From assembly GCF_004843725.1 (NCBI RefSeq), contig NZ_CP039451.1, forward strand, positions 2,610,001 to 2,674,000: a DNA stretch of 64,000 nucleotides, read 5' to 3'. Every line of letters begins with the position of its first letter. The stretch's first letter is position 1. This DNA comes from Psychroserpens sp. NJDZ02 (GTDB taxonomy: Bacteria; Bacteroidota; Bacteroidia; Flavobacteriales; Flavobacteriaceae). Both the position numbers and the translations under genes were made by a program. The notes beneath the pieces were generated by a model. The model did not search any database. It saw only the letters and a program-made list of their open reading frames with translations, and was not told where the DNA came from. Positions 54,767 through 63,375 of this stretch are shown piece after piece.

Positions 54767-55585
54767 ATGACAACACAACAACTAACAGATCAAATTATTA
54801 AAAAGAAGTCTTTTTTGTGTATAGGACTAGACGTCGATTTAAGTAAAATTCCGCAACATTTATTAGACACAGAAGATCCTATTTTCGAGTTTAATAAAGC
54901 CATAATTGACGCAACGCATCATTTGTGTGTTGCTTATAAACCTAACACCGCGTTTTATGAAGCGTATGGTATAAAAGGTTGGAAAGCATTAGAGAAAACA
55001 ATTAATTATCTTAATGATAATCATCCGGATGTTTTTACAATAGCAGATGCTAAGCGTGGCGATATTGGTAATACTAGTACAATGTACGCTAAAGCCTTTT
55101 TTGAAGACTTAGCGTTTGATAGTGTAACTGTCGCTCCGTATATGGGAAAAGACTCTGTAGAACCATTCTTAGCTTTTAAAGACAAGCATACTATCATGTT
55201 AGCTTTAACGTCTAATCAAGGTGCTTTTGATTTTCAGACCAAGCAAGTAGATGGTAAAGAGTTGTACAAACAAGTTTTAGAAACGTCTAAAAACTGGGAG
55301 AACTCTGAAAATTTGATGTACGTTGTTGGAGCAACAAAAGCTGAATATTTTGCAGAGATTAGAAAAATTATTCCAAATAGTTTTTTATTAGTTCCTGGTG
55401 TTGGCGCTCAAGGCGGAAACCTTCAAGACGTCTGTAAATATGGAATGAGTGAAAATGTTGGGTTATTGATAAATTCTTCAAGAGGAATAATTTATGCTTC
55501 TAATCAAAATGATTTTGCTGAAGCTGCTGCAGAAAAGGCAAAAGACTTGCAACAACAAATGGCAATTATTTTAAATAACAAATAG
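54767..55585 (+). CDS. pyrF: orotidine 5'-phosphate decarboxylase (type 2)
   Basis: A 272-aa enzyme for the last step of UMP synthesis. Signatures are [30 protein letters not shown], the catalytic [11 protein letters not shown] (Lys-Asp pair), [11 protein letters not shown] and [10 protein letters not shown]. The length of ~270 aa marks the type 2 subfamily (bacterial pyrF class 1 is ~230-245 aa). It lies three bases after the upstream hypothetical gene. No other pyrimidine gene is adjacent. Confidence 0.95.
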   Translation: MTTQQLTDQIIKKKSFLCIGLDVDLSKIPQHLLDTEDPIFEFNKAIIDATHHLCVAYKPNTAFYEAYGIKGWKALEKTINYLNDNHPDVFTIADAKRGDIGNTSTMYAKAFFEDLAFDSVTVAPYMGKDSVEPFLAFKDKHTIMLALTSNQGAFDFQTKQVDGKELYKQVLETSKNWENSENLMYVVGATKAEYFAEIRKIIPNSFLLVPGVGAQGGNLQDVCKYGMSENVGLLINSSRGIIYASNQNDFAEAAAEKAKDLQQQMAIILNNK

Positions 55586-55595
55586 TATTTAATCA

Positions 55596-55805
55596 CCTCA
55601 TCCGGAATTTATTTCGGTATCACATTATTATATAAAAAGAATGTTATTTCGCAACGTCATGCTGAACTTGTTTCAGTATCACATTATCATATAAAAATGA
55701 TGTTATTTCGTAACGTCATGCTGAACTTATTTCAGCATCACAGTATTATATGAAAATGATGTTATTTCGCAACGTCATACTGAACTTGTTTCAGTATCTC
55801 ATTAT
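55596..55805. repeat. 59-bp tandem repeat, about 3.5 copies, with an inverted-repeat core
   Basis: Units begin at 55596, 55655, 55714 and 55773 (the last one partial). Each contains CTGAAC..TTTCAG (or, in the first, CCGGAA..TTTCGG), able to form a small hairpin, followed by an AT-rich ATGTTATTTCG segment. The hairpin core resembles the palindrome inside the icmF gene. Period and order are exact over 59 bases. No spacer diversity exists, so this is not a CRISPR array. Confidence 0.85.
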
Positions 55806-55895
55806 TAGAATAAGTAGCCATTCTTTTTATAATAAATAGAAAACAGTTTTTGAAAACATATCGTAAAAATCACATTCAGTTAAAGCAATAATTAA

Positions 55896-56702
55896 ATGAA
55901 AATTAAGGACCAACTAGGTAATCTGTTAGAGTTTGATTCGGTACCAAAACGAATCGTTTCATTAGTACCTTCTCAAACGGAATTGCTTTATGATTTGGGA
56001 TTAGAAGATACTATTGTCGGGCTTACTAAATTTTGTATACATCCCATTCATTTAAAAAAGAAAAAACAAGTGGTTGGAGGAACCAAACAGATTAATATCG
56101 AAAAGATCAAAGCTTTAAAACCTGATATTATTTTGTGTAATAAAGAAGAAAACACAGAAGCTATCGTTATTGCTTGTCAAGCTATTTGTGCTGTACATGT
56201 ATCAGATATTGTTACTATTGATGAGAGTTTGGAGTTGATAATGCAATATGGACAAATCTTTAATGTAAATACAGAAGCGCAAAATATTAAAGATAAAATA
56301 AATACAAATTTAGAAGACTTTAAATTATTTATAAAGGATCAGCCAATTTTAAAAGCAGCTTATTTTATTTGGAAGGATCCATGGATGGTTGCTGCCAATG
56401 GTACGTTTATTAATCATCTTTTAGAATTAAATAAACTTGAAAATATCTATGCTAATCAAGATCGGTATCCAGAAGTAGATATTACTAAAATAGAAGAAGA
56501 AGATAATCTAGAAGTGGTTTTGTTATCCAGCGAGCCTTTTCCTTTTAAAACCGAGCACACTTTGATGTTTGCTGAAATTACTAATCAAGCAAAAGCCATC
56601 TTAGTAGATGGCGAATACTTTTCTTGGTATGGATCAAGATTAATTAATGCGTTTAGTTATTTTAAAGATTTAAGAGAGCGATTGCGAACTTTCTCTAGCT
56701 AA
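55896..56702 (+). CDS. periplasmic-binding-fold protein (BtuF-like), no signal peptide
   Basis: A 268-aa protein of the helical-backbone metal/cobalamin-binding family. Motifs are PKRIVSLVPSQTELLYDLGLEDTIVGLTKFCIHP, GGTKQINIEKIKALKPDIILCNKEEN and WYGSRLINAFSYFKDL near the end. No N-terminal signal peptide is visible, which is common for this cytoplasmic-looking subgroup in Flavobacteriia. Ligand and partner transporter are unknown. The tail overlaps the small minus-strand gene by 33 bases. Confidence 0.82.
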   Translation: MKIKDQLGNLLEFDSVPKRIVSLVPSQTELLYDLGLEDTIVGLTKFCIHPIHLKKKKQVVGGTKQINIEKIKALKPDIILCNKEENTEAIVIACQAICAVHVSDIVTIDESLELIMQYGQIFNVNTEAQNIKDKINTNLEDFKLFIKDQPILKAAYFIWKDPWMVAANGTFINHLLELNKLENIYANQDRYPEVDITKIEEEDNLEVVLLSSEPFPFKTEHTLMFAEITNQAKAILVDGEYFSWYGSRLINAFSYFKDLRERLRTFSS

Positions 56703-56867
56703 ATAATTAAGCTTGTTAAGTTGGTCTAGAAGTTTGACAGCTTTAAAAGCAGACACATCGCTAGCTTCATGATCTGTTTGTCGTAAATTGTAGGAGTGCT
56801 CAACAAGTTGCTTGTAGCGTTTTTTTAACTTGTTTTGATGTGCTTTAAGTAGGTTTGGGTTATTCAT
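56670..56867 (-). CDS. Lacal_2735-like small protein
   Basis: A 65-aa soluble, helical, basic protein. RYKQLVEHSYNLRQTDHEASDVSAFKAVKLLDQLNKLN resembles the pattern of the Lacal_2735 family of short Flavobacteriia proteins (x-Y-x-x-L-x-x-x-x-x-x-L-x-x-T-[DN]-R-x-x-S-D). Its C-terminal end overlaps the preceding plus-strand gene by 33 bases, tail to tail. The family name is tentative and the function unknown. Confidence 0.6.
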   Translation of the reverse strand: MNNPNLLKAHQNKLKKRYKQLVEHSYNLRQTDHEASDVSAFKAVKLLDQLNKLNYLARESSQSLS

Positions 56868-57111
56868 TTTGTTATATCGTTAGTTTTCAGGTATTTAAAT
56901 TACTTTTTTTATTTAAATAAAAAAAGAAAAAGACAATAAAATATTCCAAAAAATAAAAGAGCCCATTCTTTACCACAAAAAATAGACTCTGATAACTAAC
57001 TAAACTAACTCAGTATAATAAAAATAAGAATGCTTATTTTATATTACAAATATCAAAATTTAATTTAGTTTAAATGTTAATTTAATATTATGCTAACTTT
57101 ACTAAAATAAA
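56868..57111. other. AT-rich intergenic stretch
   Basis: About 240 bases, ~80 percent A+T, with no ORF or clear terminator. It should contain the promoter of the small Lacal_2735-like gene. Confidence 0.4.
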
Positions 57112-57813
57112 TTAGTCCTGTAAAGCAAAAACCTTTTGAAGTAACGCAGTAGATCTAGAGCCAACTTTAGTTCTAATGTCTTGTTCTTCTACAGCAATCA
57201 TAGTATAAACTCCTTTTAAAGCTTCTCCAGTCACGTAGTCTGTTAGGTCAGGATTAACATTACTAGTAAAAGGAATTGAATTATACTTAGTTATTAAATT
57301 AGCCCAAATTTGGTCAGCGCCAACTTTGCTAAAAGAATTTTTTATTACTGGGTTAAATTTATCGTATAATGCCGTTTGTGTTTTACTAGTTAGGTATTGC
57401 GTTGCAGCATCATTATTACCTAGTAATATGTTTTTTGCATCTGTAAAAGTAATGTCTTTAACAGCATTAATAAATATAGGTGTCGCTTCTCCAACAGCGT
57501 CTTCTGCAGCTCTGTTTAAAACTTTTAAACCTTCATCAGCTAAACTACTTAAACCAATATCACGTAGTGCTTTGTCTACTTTTTGTAATTCTTCTGGAAG
57601 TAAAATTTTAACTAAATCATTTTTAAAAAAACCATCTGTTTGAGTCAGTTTGGCTACTTGTTTGTCAATTCCTAAGTCTAAAGCTTCTCGTAAGCCGCCT
57701 GCAATATCTAAATCGCTAATGCCTCCTGCTTGAGGTAGTTGGTTAACAACTTGCTGTAATTCTGCGCAAGCAGTAAAATTTAAAACAATAAGTAAGGCTA
57801 ATATTTTTTTCAT
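57112..57813 (-). CDS. DUF4197 lipoprotein-like exported protein
   Basis: A 233-aa protein from the internal start MKKILALLIVLNFTACAEL, which gives a lipoprotein signal with lipidation Cys near residue 16. The frame continues seven codons upstream, but that extension is too close to the promoter. The mature part (AGGLREALDLGIDKQVAKLT, FKNDLVKILLPEELQ, ADEGLKVLNRAAEDAV, ALKGVYTMIAVEEQDIR) is the DUF4197 pattern. A minus-strand TATATTTG element at 57839-57832 lies 18 bases upstream. Function unknown. Confidence 0.88.
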   Translation of the reverse strand: MKKILALLIVLNFTACAELQQVVNQLPQAGGISDLDIAGGLREALDLGIDKQVAKLTQTDGFFKNDLVKILLPEELQKVDKALRDIGLSSLADEGLKVLNRAAEDAVGEATPIFINAVKDITFTDAKNILLGNNDAATQYLTSKTQTALYDKFNPVIKNSFSKVGADQIWANLITKYNSIPFTSNVNPDLTDYVTGEALKGVYTMIAVEEQDIRTKVGSRSTALLQKVFALQD

Positions 57814-57831
57814 GTTGTATAATTTAAGGTA

Positions 57832-57839
57832 CAAATATA
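57832..57839 (-). promoter_or_regulatory. candidate -7 element of the DUF4197 gene
   Basis: Minus-strand TATATTTG, 18 bases before the chosen start. The -33 element is not clear. Confidence 0.45.
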
Positions 57840-57943
57840 CCTATTAATAAGATGCGTTTTTAATTCAAAAACTGCGTTTTATTCTTGTTTTCTTTTTAAT
57901 ACTATTAAAATACAAGAGTTAAAAGGGGTTGTAACAATGATTA

Positions 57944-58798
57944 TTAAGAGAAAATAACGGTCTTATTATTAAAAACCATCACTTTACGTTTAATATGAAG
58001 TTTTATAGCATTGGCTAATACTATTTTTTCTAAATCACGTCCTTTTGCAATTAAATCGGTAATATCATGTGTATGCGATACGCGTGTTACATCCTGTTCA
58101 ATAATCGGGCCAGCATCTAATGCTTCTGTAACATAGTGACTAGTTGCTCCGATAATTTTTACGCCACGCTTGTATGCCGAGTGATATGGTTTTGCACCTA
58201 CAAAAGCGGGTAAAAAGGAGTGGTGTATATTAATAACCTTGTTTGGATATTGACTAATAATTTTACTAGATACAATTTGCATGTAACGTGCTAAAACAAT
58301 AAAATTAATGCCATGTTTTTTACACAATTCTAACTGTTGGTCTTCCGCCTGCGCTTTAGTGTCTTTAGTGACTGGGATGTGGTAAAACGGAATATTAAAA
58401 CTGTCTGCAATAGGTCTTAAGGTATTGTGATTACTAATTATAAACGGAATGTCTACTTCTAATTCTCCAGAATTATAACGTCCTAAAATATCGTATAAGC
58501 AATGGTCATATTTGGATACGAATAAGGCCATTTTAGGTTTATTTGCAGAAGAGTAAATGCGCCATTTCATAGTAAATTGGTCAGCGAGATTGGTTTTGAA
58601 GCTGACTTTAAATGCTTCGATTTCAAACGTATCAGTTTCAAATTCGCTTTCTAAACGCATAAAAAAGATATCTTGTTCTCTATCGACATGTTGATCTATA
58701 TAAATAATGTTTCCTTTGTTATTGACTATAAAATTGGTAACACTTGCAATAATCCCTGATTGGTCATTACAGTTTATAAGTATGGTTATTTTTTTCAT
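57944..58798 (-). CDS. purU: formyltetrahydrofolate deformylase
   Basis: A 284-aa enzyme that hydrolyses 10-formyl-THF to formate and THF, balancing one-carbon units. The N-terminal ACT domain (residues ~3-80, ITILINCNDQSGIIASVTNFI) precedes a formyltransferase-like domain with FIISNHNTLRPIADSFNIPFYHIPV, VLARYMQIVS, NIHHSFLPAFVGAKPYHSAY and YVTEALDAGPIIEQDVTRVSH (Asn/His/Asp active-site set). Length is normal. It is divergent from the mutase gene. Confidence 0.95.
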   Translation of the reverse strand: MKKITILINCNDQSGIIASVTNFIVNNKGNIIYIDQHVDREQDIFFMRLESEFETDTFEIEAFKVSFKTNLADQFTMKWRIYSSANKPKMALFVSKYDHCLYDILGRYNSGELEVDIPFIISNHNTLRPIADSFNIPFYHIPVTKDTKAQAEDQQLELCKKHGINFIVLARYMQIVSSKIISQYPNKVINIHHSFLPAFVGAKPYHSAYKRGVKIIGATSHYVTEALDAGPIIEQDVTRVSHTHDITDLIAKGRDLEKIVLANAIKLHIKRKVMVFNNKTVIFS

Positions 58799-58941
58799 TT
58801 ACAATAGGTATTGACGACTAAATTAGTCTAAAAAAGCATGGTTACTTTTTTTGTTTTTAAGTTTTATATAATTACAGATTATAGAGCAATATTTTTGAAT
58901 ATTCCGTAAATTGCAAGTCTAAAACAGATTATATTCTAAGA

Positions 58942-61900
58942 ATGACACAAGCAACACCGTACAAACCAAAGTATAAAGTAAGAATTGTTACTGCAGCAGC
59001 CTTATTTGATGGTCATGATGCATCCATTAATATCATGCGTCGTATTATTCAATCTACAGGAGTAGAGGTCATACATTTAGGTCACGACAGAAGTGTAGAT
59101 GAGGTTGTAAATACAGCGATTCAAGAAGATGCAAATGCTATTTGTTTAACCTCATATCAAGGAGGCCATAACGAGTATTTTAAATATATGTACGATCTTT
59201 TAAAAGAAAGAGGGGCAGAACACATCAAGATTTTTGGTGGTGGTGGTGGTGTAATCTTACCTTCAGAAATCAAGGATTTAATGGATTACGGTATTTCTCG
59301 TATCTACTCTCCTGATGATGGACGTGCTATGGGATTACAAGGTATGATTAATGATTTGGTCGAACAATCGGATTTTGCAATTGGTGATACTTTAAGTAAC
59401 GAGTTAGACATTTTACCTACTAAAAACCCTAAAGCAATTGCTAGGATTATCTCTTCAGCAGAAAACTTTCCTGACGTTGCTAAAGCGACTTTAGATAAAA
59501 TTCATATTAAAAATAAAGCGTCTAAAACGCCAGTTTTAGGAATTACAGGAACAGGTGGAGCAGGTAAATCATCTTTGGTAGACGAGCTAGTGCGTCGTTT
59601 TTTAGTCGATTTTCCAGAGAAAACAATTGGTTTAGTATCTGTAGATCCTTCTAAGCGTAAAACTGGAGGCGCACTTTTAGGTGATAGAATTAGAATGAAT
59701 GCTATCAATTCGCCAAGAGTATACATGCGTAGTTTAGCTACACGCCAATCTAACTTAGCATTATCTAAATATGTAAATGAAGCCGTTCAAGTTTTAAAAG
59801 CTGCGGAATACGATTTAATTATATTAGAAACCTCTGGAATTGGACAATCTGATACAGAGATTATGGAACATTCTGACGTAGCTTTATACGTTATGACTCC
59901 AGAATTTGGTGCAGCAACACAATTAGAAAAAATCGACATGCTTGATTTTGCAGATTTGGTTGCTATCAATAAATTTGACAAACGCGGGTCTTTAGATGCG
60001 CTTCGTGATGTTAAAAAACAGTACATGCGTAACAATAATCTTTGGGATGTACACCAAGATGATTTGCCAGTTTATGGGACTATTGCGTCGCAATTTAACG
60101 ATCCAGGGATGAACACGCTTTACAAAGCCATCATGGATAAGTTAGTGGAGAAAACGAATTCGGTTTTAAAATCGACATTTGAAATTTCACAGGAAATGAG
60201 CGAGAAAATTTTCGTTATTCCACCATCACGTACACGATACTTGTCGGAAATAGCAGAAAGTAATCGTGCCTATGACAAAACAGCAAGCACACAAGTTGAA
60301 GTAGCGCAACGATTATACGGTATCTTTAAAACCATTGGTTCTGTAGGAGATGTCACCTTGAGCGGAGTCGAAAAGTCTTTTATAGGAAAACAAGGTCTTG
60401 ATCAGGATGAGATCCTGAAACTAGTTCAGGATGACAAACAGGGTTTTATTAAAATGCTTATTGCAGAATTTGACCGTGTAAAATTAAACTTAGATCCTTA
60501 CAATTGGGAAGTGATTACAGGTTGGGATGAGAAAGTTAACAAATATAAAAATCCAATTTATAGTTTTAAAGTAAGAGATAAAGAGATTAAGATTGAAACA
60601 CATTCCGAGTCATTATCACACTTGCAAATTCCAAGAATAGCCTTACCAAAGTATCAAGCTTGGGGCGATTTATTACGTTGGAATTTACAAGAAAACGTAC
60701 CAGGGGAATTTCCATATACATCTGGATTATATCCTTTTAAACGTACAGGAGAAGATCCAGCACGTATGTTTGCAGGAGAAGGTGGACCAGAACGTACCAA
60801 CAGACGTTTTCACTATGTAAGTGCAGGTTTGCCAGCAAAACGCTTGTCTACCGCTTTTGATAGTGTAACGCTTTACGGAAACGACCCAGATTTAAGACCA
60901 GATATTTATGGTAAAATTGGTAATGCAGGAGTTAGTATTTGTTGTTTAGACGATGCTAAAAAACTGTATTCTGGTTTTGATTTAGCAAATGTTATGACGT
61001 CGGTAAGTATGACAATTAATGGTCCTGCTCCAATGTTATTAGGATTTTTTATGAATGCTGCTATCGACCAACAATGTGAGTTTTACATTAAAGAAAACGG
61101 TCTAGAAAAAGAAGTAGAAGCTAAAATCGCAAAATTATATAAAGGAAAAGTGCGTCCGTCTTATAATGGCGAGTTACCAGAAGGGAATAATGGTTTAGGT
61201 TTAATGCTTTTAGGTGTTACAGGAGACCTTGTATTACCAGCAGATGTTTATGCAGAGATTAAAAAGAATACCATTGCTCAAGTAAGAGGGACGGTTCAAG
61301 CAGATATTTTAAAAGAAGATCAAGCACAAAATACGTGTATTTTCTCTACAGAATTTGCATTAAGACTAATGGGAGATGTTCAAGAGTATTTTATCGAGAA
61401 TAACGTCCGTAACTTTTATTCAGTATCAATTTCTGGGTATCATATTGCAGAAGCAGGTGCAAACCCGATTACACAATTAGCGTTGACGTTATCTAATGGT
61501 TTCACTTACGTGGAATATTATTTAAGTCGTGGTATGGACATCAATAAATTTGGTCCAAATTTATCATTCTTTTTCTCAAACGGAATCGATCCAGAATATG
61601 CTGTAATTGGTCGTGTGGCACGTAAAATTTGGGCAAAGGCAATGAAGCGCAAGTATGGTGCAAATGCAAGAGCACAAATGTTGAAATATCATATTCAAAC
61701 GTCAGGACGTAGTTTACATGCTCAAGAAATTGACTTTAATGATATTCGTACAACGCTTCAAGCATTATACGCTATTTATGATAACTGTAATTCATTACAC
61801 ACAAATGCGTATGATGAGGCTATTACAACGCCAACGGAAGAATCGGTTAGACGTGCGATGGCCATTCAATTAATTATAAATAAAGAATTAGGATTAAATA

Positions 61901-62379
61901 AAAACGAAAATCCAATTCAAGGCTCTTTCATTATTGAAGAATTAACAGATTTAGTAGAAGAAGCGGTGCTTTTAGAATTCGATAGAATTACAGAAAGAGG
62001 TGGTGTTCTTGGTGCAATGGAAACGATGTACCAACGTAGTAAAATACAAGAGGAAAGTTTATACTACGAAACGTTGAAGCATAACGGAAAGTTCCCAATT
62101 GTTGGGGTAAATACGTTCTTAAGTTCTAAGGGATCTCCTACGGTTGTTCCTGCGGAAGTGATTAGAGCAACAGAAGAAGAGAAGCAGTTTCAAATTAAAA
62201 CCTTGGCAAATCTCCATGATGCAAATGATACTAAAGCATTATTAAAAGAACTTCAAGTAAAAGCTATTAATAACGAAAATATCTTTGAAGCTTTAATGGA
62301 TGTTTGTAAAGTCTGTAGTTTAGGAGAAATTACATCCTCTTTATTTGAAGTAGGGGGACAATATCGTCGTAACATGTAA
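58942..62379 (+). CDS. icmF: fused coenzyme B12-dependent acyl-CoA mutase with G-protein chaperone (IcmF-type)
   Basis: A 1145-aa fusion. The N-terminal B12-binding domain has [10 protein letters not shown] at residues 23-32. A MeaI/ArgK-like G domain follows (Walker [10 protein letters not shown] at 203-211, [20 protein letters not shown]). The mutase barrel starts near residue 520 ([19 protein letters not shown] through [16 protein letters not shown]). This order is that of IcmF (isobutyryl-CoA mutase fused); Bacteroidota homologues are often called methylmalonyl-CoA mutase family. Substrate is undecided. Residues ~471-498, in the linker before the mutase domain, are encoded by repeat DNA (separate entry). 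Promoter-like TATTTTTG lies at 58890-58897. Confidence 0.92.
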   Translation: MTQATPYKPKYKVRIVTAAALFDGHDASINIMRRIIQSTGVEVIHLGHDRSVDEVVNTAIQEDANAICLTSYQGGHNEYFKYMYDLLKERGAEHIKIFGGGGGVILPSEIKDLMDYGISRIYSPDDGRAMGLQGMINDLVEQSDFAIGDTLSNELDILPTKNPKAIARIISSAENFPDVAKATLDKIHIKNKASKTPVLGITGTGGAGKSSLVDELVRRFLVDFPEKTIGLVSVDPSKRKTGGALLGDRIRMNAINSPRVYMRSLATRQSNLALSKYVNEAVQVLKAAEYDLIILETSGIGQSDTEIMEHSDVALYVMTPEFGAATQLEKIDMLDFADLVAINKFDKRGSLDALRDVKKQYMRNNNLWDVHQDDLPVYGTIASQFNDPGMNTLYKAIMDKLVEKTNSVLKSTFEISQEMSEKIFVIPPSRTRYLSEIAESNRAYDKTASTQVEVAQRLYGIFKTIGSVGDVTLSGVEKSFIGKQGLDQDEILKLVQDDKQGFIKMLIAEFDRVKLNLDPYNWEVITGWDEKVNKYKNPIYSFKVRDKEIKIETHSESLSHLQIPRIALPKYQAWGDLLRWNLQENVPGEFPYTSGLYPFKRTGEDPARMFAGEGGPERTNRRFHYVSAGLPAKRLSTAFDSVTLYGNDPDLRPDIYGKIGNAGVSICCLDDAKKLYSGFDLANVMTSVSMTINGPAPMLLGFFMNAAIDQQCEFYIKENGLEKEVEAKIAKLYKGKVRPSYNGELPEGNNGLGLMLLGVTGDLVLPADVYAEIKKNTIAQVRGTVQADILKEDQAQNTCIFSTEFALRLMGDVQEYFIENNVRNFYSVSISGYHIAEAGANPITQLALTLSNGFTYVEYYLSRGMDINKFGPNLSFFFSNGIDPEYAVIGRVARKIWAKAMKRKYGANARAQMLKYHIQTSGRSLHAQEIDFNDIRTTLQALYAIYDNCNSLHTNAYDEAITTPTEESVRRAMAIQLIINKELGLNKNENPIQGSFIIEELTDLVEEAVLLEFDRITERGGVLGAMETMYQRSKIQEESLYYETLKHNGKFPIVGVNTFLSSKGSPTVVPAEVIRATEEEKQFQIKTLANLHDANDTKALLKELQVKAINNENIFEALMDVCKVCSLGEITSSLFEVGGQYRRNM
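60352..60435. repeat. palindromic repeat pieces inside the icmF coding region
   Basis: Within the icmF linker, CACCTTGAGCGGAGTCGAAA (60355-60374) is followed by ATCCTGAAACTAGTTCAGGA (60412-60431), a near-palindrome, with a further TCAGGAT/ATCCTGA pair at 402-408/412-418 (add 60000). Read on the opposite strand the second piece is CATCCTGAACTAGTTTCAGG, the same shape as the 59-bp repeat cores. It codes for residues 491-498, ILKLVQDD. The frame is intact throughout. Confidence 0.6.
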
Positions 62380-62392
62380 GCAGAGAACCACT

Positions 62393-62480
62393 TTTCGTTT
62401 TTTACGAAAAATGAGTGAATCGCTTATCCCAAACTAGATTTGGGATCTCAATTATTGATTTTTTCGTTTTAACGAAAAGA
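62393..62480. repeat. three consecutive hairpins behind icmF
   Basis: A central palindrome ATCCCAAA (62426-62433) / TTTGGGAT (62439-62446) is flanked by two TTTTCGT..ACGAAAA hairpins (near 62397-62411 and 62463-62478). The central one, with the loop CTAGA and the trailing CTCA, matches the shape of the palindromes at 55.6 kb and inside icmF, but with different stem bases. No ORF is here. One of these hairpins may end icmF transcription, though there is no T run. Confidence 0.6.
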
Positions 62481-62586
62481 GTTAACATTTAAAAGTACTA
62501 TTTCACATTTAGAGTACTATTTAAATTAAAATATGTTGTGATTGAAAATACCTAAACTTAGTTTAAATAATCTCAATACATAAAAC

Positions 62587-62621
62587 AAAAAAAGCGTTTC
62601 AATCTGAAACGCTTTTTTTAT
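62587..62621. terminator. terminator-like hairpin upstream of the OsmC gene
   Basis: Stem AAAAAAAGCGTTTCA / TGAAACGCTTTTTTT with flanking A and T runs. Usable in both directions; it separates icmF from the OsmC gene. Confidence 0.88.
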
Positions 62622-62636
62622 ATTCAATAAAAAAAT

Positions 62637-63110
62637 ATGTCTATCAAACACACCTTCAAAGCAAGCATTAATTGGAATATAAATGAAGGCGAAAGCACGA
62701 AAAACCCAAGAACCTTCAGTCGGAATCATGAAGTTGTCATAGAGAACAAAGCAACGCCTTTAAAAGTATCCGCAGCAAAACCATTTAGGGGTGATGACGC
62801 ATTATACAATCCAGAAGATTTATTGCTATCTGCCTTAACATCGTGTCACATGATGTCTTATTTATATGTTTGTGCTCAAAATAATATAGAAGTATTAAGC
62901 TATACAGATGATGCTGAAGGTGATTTAGAAGTCAATATTTCAGGTAGTGGTAGTTTTAAAACGGTACGACTAAAACCAATAGTGACCATAAAAGACGCTA
63001 GTCAAAAAGACTTAGCGTTAAGTTTACATAAAAAGGCAAACAGCTTATGTTTTATAGCTAATTCATGTCATTTTCCAATTGTTCATGAGGCTACTATAGT
63101 GATCCAATAA
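62637..63110 (+). CDS. OsmC/Ohr-family peroxiredoxin-like protein
   Basis: A 157-aa thiol peroxidase-type protein for organic hydroperoxides or acyl peroxides. The two catalytic cysteines are visible, LLLSALTSCHMMSYLYVCAQ (near 76-80) and ANSCHFPIVHEA near the end, with the usual Glu-Asp region DLEVNISGSGSFKTVRLKP between. It starts 15 bases after a terminator hairpin, so its promoter may overlap that region. It lies just upstream of the Cys-rich peptide and SigZ-like genes, forming a stress-linked neighbourhood by position. Confidence 0.9.
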   Translation: MSIKHTFKASINWNINEGESTKNPRTFSRNHEVVIENKATPLKVSAAKPFRGDDALYNPEDLLLSALTSCHMMSYLYVCAQNNIEVLSYTDDAEGDLEVNISGSGSFKTVRLKPIVTIKDASQKDLALSLHKKANSLCFIANSCHFPIVHEATIVIQ

Positions 63111-63139
63111 TCAAGTGTTAAAAAATAATTCACATGTTT

Positions 63140-63167
63140 TGCATCTTTTTTAATGGTATCACGTCTA
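63140..63167 (+). promoter_or_regulatory. ECF-type promoter of the Cys-rich peptide gene
   Basis: TGCATC (63140-63145), a 16-base spacer, then CGTCTA (63162-63167), 27 bases before the ATG. This fits the general ECF layout (AAC-like -35, CGT-starting -10). It is a candidate for control by the neighbouring SigZ-like factor. Confidence 0.5.
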
Positions 63168-63194
63168 TTATATGAACATAAAAAAATAGATATC

Positions 63195-63296
63195 ATGAAA
63201 AATAAAGACTGTACTTGTAACTGTGAAGGTTGCTCAAAAGGAAATTGTCAAAACTGTACTTGCGATACTTGTACTTGTACAAATTACAACTGTTAA
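63195..63296 (+). CDS. Cys-rich metallothionein-like 33-aa peptide
   Basis: An ATG-to-TAA frame of 33 codons, MKNKDCTCNCEGCSKG then NCQNCTCDTCTCTNYNC. Ten of 33 residues are Cys, in CxC, CxxC and CxxCxC arrays, as in metallothioneins that bind Cu, Zn or Cd in thiolate clusters. It has no aromatic residues except one Tyr and no signal peptide. It lies between the OsmC and ECF sigma genes on the same strand, with an ECF-type promoter 27 bases upstream. Metal binding is inferred from composition only, and I do not recognise a named family. The gene is short enough that automated annotation may miss it. Confidence 0.75.
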   Translation: MKNKDCTCNCEGCSKGNCQNCTCDTCTCTNYNC

Positions 63297-63332
63297 GCAA
63301 CACTTAAAAGAAGTGACAATAACGCTAGTTTT

Positions 63333-63360
63333 GGTAACTTTATACTAAGATTAGCGTTTC
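63333..63360 (+). promoter_or_regulatory. candidate ECF-type promoter of the sigma factor gene
   Basis: GGTAAC (63333-63338), a 16-base spacer, then CGTTTC (63355-63360), 15 bases before the ATG. Same spacing as the promoter of the Cys-rich peptide gene, hinting at autoregulation. A weaker match. Confidence 0.35.
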
Positions 63361-63375
63361 TTTTAATACATCGAT

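Noticed and set aside
55596..55805. possible CRISPR array
   Set aside because: The 59-bp units are contiguous and lack variable spacers; no cas gene is near.
62526..62729. 67-codon minus-strand frame
   Set aside because: Runs through the terminator hairpin and the start of the OsmC gene.
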